Shown one piece after another: positions 1-7,714 of a stretch of DNA of 64,000 nucleotides (its first letter is position 1; each line of letters opens with the position of its first letter). Under the pieces are notes generated by a model, which saw nothing but the letters and a program-made list of their open reading frames with translations, was not told the origin of the DNA and did no database searches. Source of the DNA: Deltaproteobacteria bacterium (lineage in GTDB: Bacteria; Desulfobacterota; Desulfuromonadia; Geobacterales; Pseudopelobacteraceae); assembly GCA_016182975.1 (NCBI GenBank), contig JACPFJ010000016.1:44572-108571 (forward strand), in the 5' to 3' direction. The position numbers were made by a program, and so were the translations under genes.

Positions 1-5
1 TTCAT
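1..5 (-). CDS. 5' end of a gene running off the left edge (c-di-AMP riboswitch target)
   Basis: Read on the minus strand, an ATG lies at positions 5-3, preceded by a GGAGG Shine-Dalgarno sequence with 5-6 nt spacing. Only ATGAA falls inside the window, so the product cannot be named. Its place just downstream of a riboswitch and terminator says it is the regulated gene. Known targets of this riboswitch class in other bacteria are cell-wall hydrolases and potassium or osmolyte transporters; that is family knowledge, not something seen here. Confidence 0.5.
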
Positions 6-96
6 TACGTTCCTCCCAAACCGGACGAGTTGGAGCCGAAGAAGTCGAATTTGATGATGGTCCGCATGGCCGCCCTTGGAGCAACGCAGTACGCAG

Positions 97-123
97 AAAA
101 GCCGCCGGCATTGAACCGGCGGC
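97..123 (-). terminator. Intrinsic terminator of the riboswitch expression platform
   Basis: On the minus strand an 8-bp perfect GC stem (GCCGCCGG / CCGGCGGC, 7-nt loop) is followed by four T residues. It lies between the aptamer and the downstream start codon, so it is the likely regulated terminator. Confidence 0.7.
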
Positions 124-129
124 TTATTG

Positions 130-268
130 GCCACGTCCGATGCTCTTCCAAACGCCTGCGAGGTTAGCTGACGGGCTCGGGCTTGGAAGTGCCCTCTCCT
201 TTCGGAGTACGCCCCAGTGTGTGGGTCCCCCGCATCCGTCCCTGTCCGACGGATTTCGGCTTATTCAA
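130..268 (-). promoter_or_regulatory. c-di-AMP riboswitch (ydaO/yuaA class)
   Basis: The minus strand carries the hallmark blocks of the ydaO/yuaA aptamer in order: GCGGGGGACCCA, then GGGGCGTA, a small hairpin closed by CTCC/GGAG, then the conserved segment CCCGTCAGCTAACCTCGCAGG followed by a GGAAGAGC stretch. A further hairpin, ATCCGTC / GACGGAT, precedes the first block. Family knowledge: this class binds cyclic di-AMP and usually lowers expression when the ligand is high, by terminator formation. The terminator at 97-123 fits that design. The target gene lies left of the window. Confidence 0.85.
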
Positions 269-352
269 ACAACAGGGTGCTCAACGGAGTTATGATACGC
301 CGATATGCATAAAGAAAGAGTCAAAATGACCGGCGTATATATCAAGAAAACA

Positions 353-685
353 TCAAGAGGGGAGGACGACAAGGTGAAAAGCGCTCGACGCGGGTGCGGA
401 TGATTCTTTCAGCAACTCCTCGATACTTATCCGGTTGCGCCCTTCGTTCTTGGCTCGATAGAGCATCTTGTCGGTGGCGTTCACCAGCATCCCCCAGTTG
501 TCATCGGGCGGCGGAATGTAGGTGGCACAGCCGATACTGACGGTTACATGGTCGGCGATGGTGGAATGGGCGTGGGGTATGGCCAGGGCGGCGCGGGTCA
601 ACTGCTGGTTGAAGTCGTTGTCTTCGGCGAGCAGGATATTGTATCCGCGAGGAGGCGGCATCTGGAGTTTCCCCTGAATCGGCAT
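353..685 (-). pseudogene. REC/GGDEF response-regulator remnant (internally deleted)
   Basis: A 110-residue frame starting at an ATG that overlaps the stop of the upstream regulator (TAATG). It begins like a receiver domain (NILLAEDND, the acidic pocket) and after about a dozen residues jumps into the end of a GGDEF domain (VTVSIGCAT, then ATDKMLYRAKNEGRNR). The phosphoacceptor Asp, the rest of the receiver, the GGDEF signature and the I-site are all missing. The simplest reading is that a response regulator/diguanylate cyclase lost its middle by in-frame deletion. It is unlikely to make c-di-GMP. Confidence 0.7.
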
Positions 686-1287
686 TAGTCCCGCGTATAG
701 AGCACTGCCACGGCCCGGGCCTTCCCCTCGCCGGCCGCGACCAGGCCGTGGGGCTGGCCGGAGTCGTAGTAGATGCTGTCGCCCGGTCTCAGGCGGATGA
801 CCTCGTTGTTGTAATGGAAATCCAGCTCCCCCTCCGTGATATAGAGGAATTCCTCGTCCCCCTCGTGCTTGAAGAAGAGCCTGTCGTCCCACTCGCGCTT
901 CTTGACCTCCACCAGGAACGGTTCCATGTGTTTGTGGCGCAGGCCCTGGGCCAGGGAATGATAGAGATAGGGGCGCGAAACGTCATTGACCACCGGCCGC
1001 GGCACGACCTCTACCTCCCCGAGGTCCTCGCGCCTGGTCAGCACGTAGTTCTGGCGGTTCCCCTCGTCCTCGAAGAAGAAATGGATGCCGACCTTGAGCC
1101 CCTTGGCGATCTTGAGCAGTGTGGCCAGCGGCGGGATGACCTGTTCGTTCTCGATCTGCGACAGGAGCGGCTTGGAAAGGGTCGTCAGATCCGACAGTTC
1201 CTGAAGGGTCAGCCGTTTCTGCTGCCGCAGCGTCCGGATCTTCTCCCCGATGCGGAATTCCTTGATCTGTGCCTTGATGTCGCTCAC
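685..1287 (-). CDS. XRE-family transcriptional regulator with C-terminal cupin domain
   Basis: 200 residues. The N-terminal part (about residues 8-75) is a helix-turn-helix of the Cro/CI type (IRTLRQQKRLTLQELSDLT, then SQIENE). The C-terminal part (about 110-195) is a small cupin barrel (EEFLYITEGELDFHYNN, then RPGDSIYYDSGQPHG). Family members bind small metabolites through the cupin and control neighbouring metabolic genes; the ligand here is unknown. The GTG at 1287 is preferred because a strong GGAGGGG motif lies just upstream. Its stop overlaps the start of the GGDEF remnant, so the two were probably co-translated. Confidence 0.85.
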   Translation of the reverse strand: MSDIKAQIKEFRIGEKIRTLRQQKRLTLQELSDLTTLSKPLLSQIENEQVIPPLATLLKIAKGLKVGIHFFFEDEGNRQNYVLTRREDLGEVEVVPRPVVNDVSRPYLYHSLAQGLRHKHMEPFLVEVKKREWDDRLFFKHEGDEEFLYITEGELDFHYNNEVIRLRPGDSIYYDSGQPHGLVAAGEGKARAVAVLYTRD

Positions 1288-1452
1288 TTGTTCCCCCCTC
1301 CCGCTCGCCGTTACCACCGTCCACGGTCATGTTTGCACAATCCGCCCGGTGATTCAATAACATTATTATGGCAGATAAAACATGTCCCTTCCACTCCCGC
1401 GGACACCGCATTATCGGGTCCGCTGCGCCCGGGAGAGAGGGTTGCCGGTAAA

Positions 1453-1477
1453 AAAAGCCCGCATGAAGCGGGCTTTT
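1453..1477 (-). terminator. Intrinsic terminator of the NmrA-like gene
   Basis: Stem AAAAGCCCGC / GCGGGCTTTT with a 5-nt loop and a T-run on the minus strand, starting about 20 bp after the stop codon at 1500. The A-tract on the other side could also make it work for plus-strand transcripts. Confidence 0.8.
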
Positions 1478-1499
1478 CCGGTGCTGCTGAAGTGGCCTG

Positions 1500-2408
1500 T
1501 CAGGCCGCTTTGCGCTGCGTCGAGGCCGCATACGCCTCGGCAAAGGTCGCCGCGGCAAACTCCTCGATGGAGGTGGGAGTCGTGTTCTGCGGCGTCCGCG
1601 GCCGCTTGACGGCGAAGAGCCCCTCGTTCAGGGCCTTGGACATCTCGACGAAGAGCCGGCTGACGTCCGAGCTGATGCCCATCTCCCTCAGCCCCCTGGC
1701 CGCCTCCTCGTAGGTGAACTGCACATACTTCAGGTCGGGTTTGCCGATCTCGCGGCCGATGACGGCGAACGCCTCGTTGAGGGAAAGGTCGCGCTGACCG
1801 AGGAGGTCCCATACCTTCTTGCCTTCAAAGTCCCGCTTGACGAGCACTTCCGCCACGCAGGCGGCGATGTCGCGCGTGGCGATCATGGCGAACTTCTGGT
1901 TTCCCCACACCGCCGAACCGGCGATCCCCTTCTCGTTGATCTGGGGTATGTTCATGAGGAGGTTCTCCATGAAGTAGGTGCAGCGCAGATGGAGGACGTT
2001 AACCCCTGTCACTGCGTTCAGCCGCTCCTCCTGGTCATGGAGTCCCAGGATCGGACCGGTCCCCTCATATAACTCGGCCCCCTGGCTGCTCAGATTCACC
2101 ACATAGCCGACGCCGGCATCCTTGACGGCCGTGGCGATGCTCGCCCCTATCTCGTTCTGGAAGGCGCGGAAATCCGTTGCCGTATAATCCGGGGGGATCA
2201 TGGCGAAGACCGCCGTGGCGCCGCTGAATGCCTTGGTCAGGAAGGCGCTGTCCTTCAGGTTCCCTACCGCGGCCTCGGCCCCCTTGTCCACAAGCCACTG
2301 GAGTCTGTCCGCGTTTCTGCCGATCACCCGCACCTTTTCACCCTTGGCCAGCAGGATATCGGCTGCCTTACTCCCTATATTACCCGTTGCTCCGGTTATG
2401 ACGTACAT
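1500..2408 (-). CDS. NmrA-like NAD(P)-binding oxidoreductase
   Basis: 302 residues with an N-terminal Rossmann nucleotide-binding motif (ITGATGNIGS) right after the start, then a basic VIGRN segment suited to the NADP 2'-phosphate. The rest matches the NmrA / quinone-oxidoreductase-2 branch of atypical short-chain dehydrogenases, which lack the usual Tyr-x3-Lys pair or use it differently. Family members are redox sensors or NAD(P)H-dependent quinone or azo reductases; the substrate cannot be told. The ATG at 2408 has GGAG at ideal spacing; an in-frame ATG at 2420 would add four residues. It is a single-gene unit with its own terminator. Confidence 0.75.
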   Translation of the reverse strand: MYVITGATGNIGSKAADILLAKGEKVRVIGRNADRLQWLVDKGAEAAVGNLKDSAFLTKAFSGATAVFAMIPPDYTATDFRAFQNEIGASIATAVKDAGVGYVVNLSSQGAELYEGTGPILGLHDQEERLNAVTGVNVLHLRCTYFMENLLMNIPQINEKGIAGSAVWGNQKFAMIATRDIAACVAEVLVKRDFEGKKVWDLLGQRDLSLNEAFAVIGREIGKPDLKYVQFTYEEAARGLREMGISSDVSRLFVEMSKALNEGLFAVKRPRTPQNTTPTSIEEFAAATFAEAYAASTQRKAA

Positions 2409-2513
2409 AATATGCTCCATTCCGCTCCGTAGAGCCTAAATAGTATGGTTTCCGGCAGCGCGCCAATCTCGCGCCTGCCTCTTTTCTTGAGTTGATTATA
2501 TCACCAATTTCCA

Positions 2514-2542
2514 TTGACAGGTCATCCAAACTTAGTTAACCT
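2514..2542 (+). promoter_or_regulatory. Likely sigma-70 promoter of the HtrA-type protease gene
   Basis: A perfect -35 TTGACA (2514-2519), a 17-nt spacer and a weak -10 TAACCT (2537-2542), placing the start of transcription about 45 nt before the ATG at 2594. The poor -10 suggests a weak or activator-dependent promoter. Confidence 0.45.
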
Positions 2543-2593
2543 TTCAATGCCTTATCCGATTTTACACCCATCGCCTGATCACGGGAACAAACA

Positions 2594-4024
2594 ATGAAAC
2601 ATCTCCTCAGCGCGGGGACGCGCCTAATGGCGGGCGCCCTGCTGCTCTTCATGCTTTCCGGTTGCTCGGGCAAATCGGATTCGCCGCTCTTCTTCGAGTC
2701 GAAGCGCAAGGGTGGCGAGGCCGAGGCCCCGGTCAAGGAGGTGCCGAGCGACATCCTCGCCACGCAGAAGGCCTTCAGCACGGTGGCCACGAAGGTCACC
2801 CCCTGCGTAGTCAACATCTCCACCATCAGCAAGAAGAAGCCCGCCCATCCTTTCTTCGAGATGTCACCATTCTTCGATGACTTCTTCGGCGGCCCGCAGT
2901 ACCGGCGGGACAAGAGCCTCGGCTCCGGGTTCATCATCAGCAGGGACGGTTACATCGTCACCAACGACCACGTGGTGCGTGACGCCGAAAGCATCCGGGT
3001 CAAGCTCTCCAACGACAAGGTCTACGACGCCAAGGTAGTGGGGGGGGACCCGAAGAGCGACATCGCCGTGATCAAGATCTCGGCCGGCGACCTCCCGACG
3101 GCGGTGCTGGGGGACTCGGACAAGCTCGAGGTGGGGCAGTGGGCCATCGCCATCGGCAACCCCTTCGGCCTCGACCGGACCATGACGGTGGGGGTCATCT
3201 CGGCCACCGGCCGCTCCAACATGGGGATCGAGACCTACGAGAACTTCATCCAGACCGACGCCTCCATCAATCCCGGCAACTCGGGCGGCCCGCTCCTGAA
3301 CGTCTACGGCGAGGTGATCGGCATCAACACCGCCATCGTCGCGGCCGGGCAGGGGATCGGCTTCGCCATCCCGGTCAACATGGCCAAACCGATCGTGACC
3401 CAACTGATCAAGAAGGGGAGCGTCAGCCGCGGCTGGCTGGGGGTGTCGATCCAGCCGGTCACCGAGGAACTGGCCAAGTCCTTCGGGCTGCGTCAGAGCG
3501 GGGGCGCCCTGGTCAGCGACATCATCAAGGGGAGTCCGGCCGAGAAGGCCGGCATCCGCCAAGGCGACGTCATCATCGCCTTCAACGGCACCGAGGTCAA
3601 GGACCCCGCGCACCTGCAGCGCCTGGTGGCGGAGGCAGGCATCGGCAAACCCGCCCGCGTCACCGTATTCCGTGACGGCAAGTCGCTCGACCTGAACCTG
3701 ACCCTTGCCAGCGCGGACACCGCCCCGAAGGCGCAGCGCGAACCGGAGGGCGACGATCAGCAGGGGGAGGCCGATCCGCTCGGGCTGGTGGTCGATGACG
3801 TGGAGCAGGGCCAGGGAGTGGTCGTAGTGGATGTCGCGCGCGGCAGCGCCGCGGCGGATGCCGGCGTACGGCGCGGCGACCTGATTGTCTCAGTCAATCG
3901 AAAAAAGGTCGCCAACAGCGCCGATTACCTGCGCCTCATCAAGCAGGCGGGCCGCGGCGGCAGCCTGACCCTGCTGGTGCGGCGGGGCGATGCCAGCATC
4001 TACTTTGCCCTGCGGATGAGATAA
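2594..4024 (+). CDS. HtrA/DegP-family periplasmic serine protease (predicted lipoprotein)
   Basis: 476 residues, the normal size for the family. A signal peptide ends in the lipobox LSGC, with Cys24 as the predicted lipidated residue, so the protease is probably tethered to a membrane facing the periplasm; classical DegP is soluble. The trypsin-like domain has the complete triad: His126 (NDHVV), Asp156 (KSDIAV) and Ser230 (GNSGGP). Two PDZ domains follow, about 285-375 and 395-470. Role by family: degradation or refolding of misfolded envelope proteins. A small conserved gene follows 22 bp later in what looks like the same operon. Confidence 0.93.
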   Translation: MKHLLSAGTRLMAGALLLFMLSGCSGKSDSPLFFESKRKGGEAEAPVKEVPSDILATQKAFSTVATKVTPCVVNISTISKKKPAHPFFEMSPFFDDFFGGPQYRRDKSLGSGFIISRDGYIVTNDHVVRDAESIRVKLSNDKVYDAKVVGGDPKSDIAVIKISAGDLPTAVLGDSDKLEVGQWAIAIGNPFGLDRTMTVGVISATGRSNMGIETYENFIQTDASINPGNSGGPLLNVYGEVIGINTAIVAAGQGIGFAIPVNMAKPIVTQLIKKGSVSRGWLGVSIQPVTEELAKSFGLRQSGGALVSDIIKGSPAEKAGIRQGDVIIAFNGTEVKDPAHLQRLVAEAGIGKPARVTVFRDGKSLDLNLTLASADTAPKAQREPEGDDQQGEADPLGLVVDDVEQGQGVVVVDVARGSAAADAGVRRGDLIVSVNRKKVANSADYLRLIKQAGRGGSLTLLVRRGDASIYFALRMR

Positions 4025-4046
4025 GACGCCTGATTGGAGAGCGACC

Positions 4047-4310
4047 ATGAGCATGATAGATAATCCGGACCAGGCAAAACGGCTGGCAAGGGCCATCATC
4101 TCCGATGTGGCGATGTACAACCCGGAGAAGGTGGAGAGCGGGATCAAGAACGACAACATCTTCGACGTCCTGCAGGAGGAGCTGGAGGAGGGGCGCCAGC
4201 ATTTCTTCTCGCGGGTCGCGCCCGAGCTCGGTCCCGGGGCCATCTATGACATCGCCGTGGTGGACGTGCTCATCAAGCGGGCCGGCAAGATCGAATCAAC
4301 CATCTGGTAG
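4047..4310 (+). CDS. Small conserved protein of unknown function, co-transcribed with the HtrA gene
   Basis: 87 residues, soluble and mainly helical, rich in acidic and basic residues, with no signal peptide or metal-binding motif. It follows the protease gene by 22 bp, with a weak GGAGAGCGACC ribosome-binding region, and is closed by a strong terminator. I do not recognise a characterised family. The position suggests a link with the stress-protease operon, but nothing in the sequence shows a function. Confidence 0.75.
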   Translation: MSMIDNPDQAKRLARAIISDVAMYNPEKVESGIKNDNIFDVLQEELEEGRQHFFSRVAPELGPGAIYDIAVVDVLIKRAGKIESTIW

Positions 4311-4333
4311 TAACCGAAAGCCACGAACGCCAA

Positions 4334-4372
4334 GGGGCGCGCCATCATCCGAAGGCGCGCCCCTGTCGTTTT
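4334..4372 (+). terminator. Intrinsic terminator after the HtrA operon
   Basis: Perfect 10-bp stem GGGGCGCGCC / GGCGCGCCCC with a 10-nt loop, followed by TGTCGTTTT. It closes the protease operon before the phosphofructokinase gene. Confidence 0.8.
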
Positions 4373-4466
4373 CATGCAGCATGTAAGTTGCCTTGTTGCC
4401 AGTCAGAGTTCATCAAAAGGAAAACTTATCATGGATGCCCCTATTTAATCCCTGCGGAGGTGCCGT

Positions 4467-5561
4467 ATGTCAAAGAGAATGAAGATATGCATCAATACCG
4501 GCGGCGGTGATGCGCCGGGCCTGAACGCCGTCATCGAAGCGGTCACCATGGCTGCCTACAACCGGCAATGGGAGGTGTACGGCATCAAATGCGGCTATAC
4601 CGGGCTCCTGAACACCGAAGAGATCATCAACCTGACTCCGGAAAAGGTCAAAGGCATTGCCAGCGTCGGCGGCACTATCCTGGGGACCACCAACAAGGGA
4701 AACCCTTTCATGATGCCGGTCTGCAATGCGGCCGGCGAATGTGGACAGCGTGATCTTTCGGACAGGGTCATGGACAACTTTCGCCGCCTCCGCTTCGATG
4801 CACTCGTTGCCGTCGGCGGGGACGGCAGCCTTGAGATTGCCCACCGCTTTGCCGAAAAGGGGATGCCGGTGATAGGCGTTCCCAAGACCATCGACAACGA
4901 CATGGGGGGGACCGTCATTACCTTCGGTTTCGATACGGCCGTCAGCATCGCCACCGAGGCGATCGACCGCCTGCATTCCACTGCCAAGTCCCATGATCGG
5001 ATCATGGTAGTGGAGGTCATGGGGCGCAATGCCGGCTTTATCGCCCTCAACAGCGGCATATCGGGCAATGCGGACGTGATCCTTATTCCGGAGATACCGT
5101 TCGATATAGATAAGGTCTGCGACAAGTTGATGGAAAACGAGCTGCACGGCCAAAAATATGCCATCGTGGTCGTGGCCGAGGGTGCGCTTCCAAAAGGCGG
5201 CGAGGTGATAACGAAAGGTTCCGGAGAGGCCGGCCGCCAGCACGTGGTACTGGGGGGCATTGCCGAATATGTAGCCAAAGAGGTCTCGCAGCGCACCGGC
5301 AAGGACTCGCGCTCCATGGTATTGGGCCACCTGCAGCGCGGCGGTTCCCCAACGACCTTCGACCGCCTGCTCTCCCTGCGATTTGGGGCCGCTGCCGTGC
5401 GGGCAATCGAGATGGGGAAGTTCGATCACATGGTAGCGCTCCATGCCCCGGATATCGCCCTGGTGCCGCTGGAAGAGGCGCTGGGAGTGCAAAAACGCGT
5501 CCGTGCCGATGGTGATACGGTGCTGACGGCCCGCGATCTCGGGATATGTTTCGGCGACTGA
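4467..5561 (+). CDS. pfkA: 6-phosphofructokinase (group III type)
   Basis: 364 residues; phosphorylates fructose 6-phosphate in glycolysis. Motifs: the glycine-rich nucleotide loop (NTGGGDAPGLNA, residues 10-21), GGDGS (117-121), PKTIDND with catalytic Asp143, and the substrate segment EVMGRNAGF. The donor-determining position equivalent to E. coli Gly104 is Gly120 (ATP-like; PPi enzymes usually have Asp). The position equivalent to E. coli Gly124 is Lys140, as in PPi-PFKs and in actinobacterial ATP-PFKs. This mixed pattern is typical of group III enzymes and predicts ATP use without E. coli-style allostery. GCGGAGG precedes the ATG. Confidence 0.92.
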   Translation: MSKRMKICINTGGGDAPGLNAVIEAVTMAAYNRQWEVYGIKCGYTGLLNTEEIINLTPEKVKGIASVGGTILGTTNKGNPFMMPVCNAAGECGQRDLSDRVMDNFRRLRFDALVAVGGDGSLEIAHRFAEKGMPVIGVPKTIDNDMGGTVITFGFDTAVSIATEAIDRLHSTAKSHDRIMVVEVMGRNAGFIALNSGISGNADVILIPEIPFDIDKVCDKLMENELHGQKYAIVVVAEGALPKGGEVITKGSGEAGRQHVVLGGIAEYVAKEVSQRTGKDSRSMVLGHLQRGGSPTTFDRLLSLRFGAAAVRAIEMGKFDHMVALHAPDIALVPLEEALGVQKRVRADGDTVLTARDLGICFGD

Positions 5562-5609
5562 ACTGGTAAAAAATATCGCAGGTAAACACTTGCTAAAACG
5601 GATAACCGA

Positions 5610-6569
5610 ATGATACAGCTTGAACTCACCTTTCCACCCGATGCCGGGCCGATGCGGCTCGATCTGTTCATCTCCCGCGAACTGGCCGGGGAGACCCGCA
5701 GCGCTGTCCAGCGCCTGATCGAGAGCGGCAACGTGCTGGTCGATGGCCAAGCGGCCAAGCCCTCGCTGAAGCTGAAGGGGGGGGAACGCGTCGCGGTGGA
5801 GATCCCGCCCCCCCAGGCAGCCGAGCCGCAGCCGGAGGAGATCCCGCTGGAGGTGCTCTACGAGGACGCCGACCTGATCGTGATCAACAAGCCGGCCGGC
5901 ATGGTGGTGCATCCCGGCGCGGGGAACAGCTCGGGCACCCTGGTGAACGCCCTCCTGGCCCACTGCACCGATCTGTCCGGAATCGGGGGGGAATTGCGCC
6001 CCGGCATCGTCCACCGCCTGGACAAGGGGACCTCCGGCGTGCTGGTGGCGGCCAAGAACGACCGCGCCCACCAGGCGCTCTCCGGCCAGTTCAATTGCCA
6101 TTCCGTCAAACGCATCTACCAGGCCCTGGTCTACGGTAATCCCAAAGAGGATACGGGAAAGATCGAGGGGATCATCGGGCGCCACCCGACCGAACGGTTG
6201 CGGCTGTCGGGAAAGGCCAAGAGCGGCAAGCACTCGGTGACGCGCTGGCGGGTGAAGGAGCGTTACGGCAGGATTTCGCTGCTGGAACTGCGCCTGGAGA
6301 CCGGCCGCACCCACCAGATCCGGGTGCATCTGACGGAGGCCGGCTTCCCTCTGCTGGGGGACCCGCTCTACCCGGACGGCGGCAGGATCAACAACCTCCC
6401 CGACACGCAACTGCGCGGGATGATCTCGCGTCTCGGCCACCAGGCGCTGCACGCCCGCACCCTGGGTTTCATCCATCCCGACAGCGGGGAATACCTGGAG
6501 TTCTCCGCCGAGATGCCGGCGGATATGGCGGCGCTGCTGGAGTATCTCCGACAGACAGCCGCAGGTTAA
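5610..6569 (+). CDS. rluD: Ribosomal large subunit pseudouridine synthase, RluD family
   Basis: 319 residues. An N-terminal S4 RNA-binding domain (about 15-75) is followed by the RluA/RluD catalytic domain with motif HRLDKGTSG; Asp138 is the expected catalytic nucleophile. The C-terminal segment GRTHQIRVH is also conserved in the family. RluD modifies uridines 1911, 1915 and 1917 in helix 69 of 23S rRNA; assignment to RluD rather than a paralogue rests on the S4 domain and length. It lies 48 bp after pfkA and converges with the rubrerythrin-like gene, with 3 bp between the stops. Confidence 0.9.
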   Translation: MIQLELTFPPDAGPMRLDLFISRELAGETRSAVQRLIESGNVLVDGQAAKPSLKLKGGERVAVEIPPPQAAEPQPEEIPLEVLYEDADLIVINKPAGMVVHPGAGNSSGTLVNALLAHCTDLSGIGGELRPGIVHRLDKGTSGVLVAAKNDRAHQALSGQFNCHSVKRIYQALVYGNPKEDTGKIEGIIGRHPTERLRLSGKAKSGKHSVTRWRVKERYGRISLLELRLETGRTHQIRVHLTEAGFPLLGDPLYPDGGRINNLPDTQLRGMISRLGHQALHARTLGFIHPDSGEYLEFSAEMPADMAALLEYLRQTAAG

Positions 6570-6572
6570 AGG

Positions 6573-7028
6573 CTACCCTTCCAGCCCCTTCAGCATCCCC
6601 TCGATCACCCGCAGGTGCTCGCTCTCCTCGTTGCGCAGCGCCTCCAGCATCGCCCTGCCGTCCGCATCGGCTATCGCGGCGGTCAACTCCTCGTAGTAGG
6701 CGATGCCGCGCTTCTCGATCTCCCTGGCGATCCTGAGCGCCTCGATGTCGTCGGTGTCGAACGTCACCCGCTGCTCGTCCGCGCCGGCCGGCTCCAGCTC
6801 GAAGGTGGAGCCGCCGTAGAAGACCCAGCGCCCCCCCTCGTGCAGCGAGTTGTACAGTTCGGTCAGCTTGAGGTAGTGCCCCTCCTCGGTCTTGGCCAGC
6901 CAGTTGAAGATGCGTTTGCCGGCCGGGTTAAAGGTCCTGTGCCCGGCCTTGACGTAATAATCGAAGGTCTCCTTCTCCAGCTCGATGGCGCGCATGATGG
7001 CGTCGAGCATCTCCTTGCTTTGGCTCAT
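6573..7028 (-). CDS. Rubrerythrin-like ferritin-family di-iron protein
   Basis: 151 residues forming a four-helix bundle. Putative iron ligands lie in ELEKETFDYY (about residues 16-25), EEGH (about 48-51), EIEKRGIAYYEE (about 103-114) and EESEH (about 133-137), the paired E/ExxH pattern of the erythrin family. There is no C-terminal rubredoxin domain, so electrons must come from another protein. Related proteins act in peroxide detoxification or iron handling in anaerobes. Its ATG overlaps the stop of the HAD gene (ATGA), showing translational coupling. Confidence 0.85.
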   Translation of the reverse strand: MSQSKEMLDAIMRAIELEKETFDYYVKAGHRTFNPAGKRIFNWLAKTEEGHYLKLTELYNSLHEGGRWVFYGGSTFELEPAGADEQRVTFDTDDIEALRIAREIEKRGIAYYEELTAAIADADGRAMLEALRNEESEHLRVIEGMLKGLEG

Positions 7029-7714
7029 CGTTTCATCTCCTTATGTAGCGGTCTGTTCTTTTCTCTTGATGTGCTCGCTGTCAGCAACCCCTCCAGCCGC
7101 AGCAACTGGTCCAGGTTCTGGCTGAGGAAGACCGGGCAGCCCCTCTGCTCCGGAAGCCGCAGGTCGATGTCGTAGCGGTCCCCGACGAAGAGCAGCTCGG
7201 AGGGCGCCAGTCCGGTTGCGGCCATGACCTGCTCCAGCATCTGCTCGTCCGGCTTGGGCCGCCAGGCGTCGTCGATGGCGAAGATGTGGCTGAACATGCC
7301 CTCCAGGCCGAGGCAGGCGAGGATGCGCCTCGTCAGGGCATGGTTGTTGTTGGTGTAGATGTACAGGGCAAAGCGTTCCCGCAGGCGTTCCAGTTGGACG
7401 ATCACCCGCTGGTCCCGCGTCAGGTAGGCCTCGGGACGCAGCCGCTCCTCGAAAAAGGCATGCAGCTCGCGGATGCTACCCCCCAGGGAGTTGCAGACGG
7501 CCGAGAGGGTCTGGACGGTGCCGCTCGCCTCCGCCAGGCGGCTGCGTGCGGCGGCCATCAGCTGCCGCGCCTCGTCGGGGGTCACACCCATGACGCCGGC
7601 CATGTAGTCGGCGGCCGCGTCCTGGATGGTGGCGGCAAAGTCGGGCGCAATGTACAGGGTACCGTCCAGGTCGAAGACGATGCCGCGGATGTCGGGGCAA
7701 GGGATAAGCGGCAT
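7025..7714 (-). CDS. HAD-superfamily hydrolase
   Basis: 229 residues. HAD motif I is VFDLDGTL with the nucleophile Asp15 and acid/base Asp17, motif II is YTNNN, and motif III with the following acidic loop is KPDEQ and FVGDRYDIDL. An alpha-helical type-1 cap lies between motifs I and II. This is the architecture of phosphoglycolate-phosphatase-like and beta-phosphoglucomutase-like enzymes; the substrate is unknown. The start follows the stop of the upstream methyltransferase directly (TAAATG) with a GGAGGG site, so the three genes midA-like, HAD and rubrerythrin-like form one coupled operon. Confidence 0.88.
   Translation of the reverse strand: MPLIPCPDIRGIVFDLDGTLYIAPDFAATIQDAAADYMAGVMGVTPDEARQLMAAARSRLAEASGTVQTLSAVCNSLGGSIRELHAFFEERLRPEAYLTRDQRVIVQLERLRERFALYIYTNNNHALTRRILACLGLEGMFSHIFAIDDAWRPKPDEQMLEQVMAATGLAPSELLFVGDRYDIDLRLPEQRGCPVFLSQNLDQLLRLEGLLTASTSREKNRPLHKEMKR

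Noticed and set aside
3139..3675. Long plus-strand frame inside the HtrA gene
   Set aside because: It is the +1 frame of a high-GC gene with Arg/His-rich composition and no motif; the HtrA frame has a full catalytic triad.
4470..6476. 668-codon minus-strand frame opposite pfkA and rluD
   Set aside because: Antisense shadow of two well-supported genes; low-complexity His/Gln/Asp-rich translation and no ribosome-binding site.
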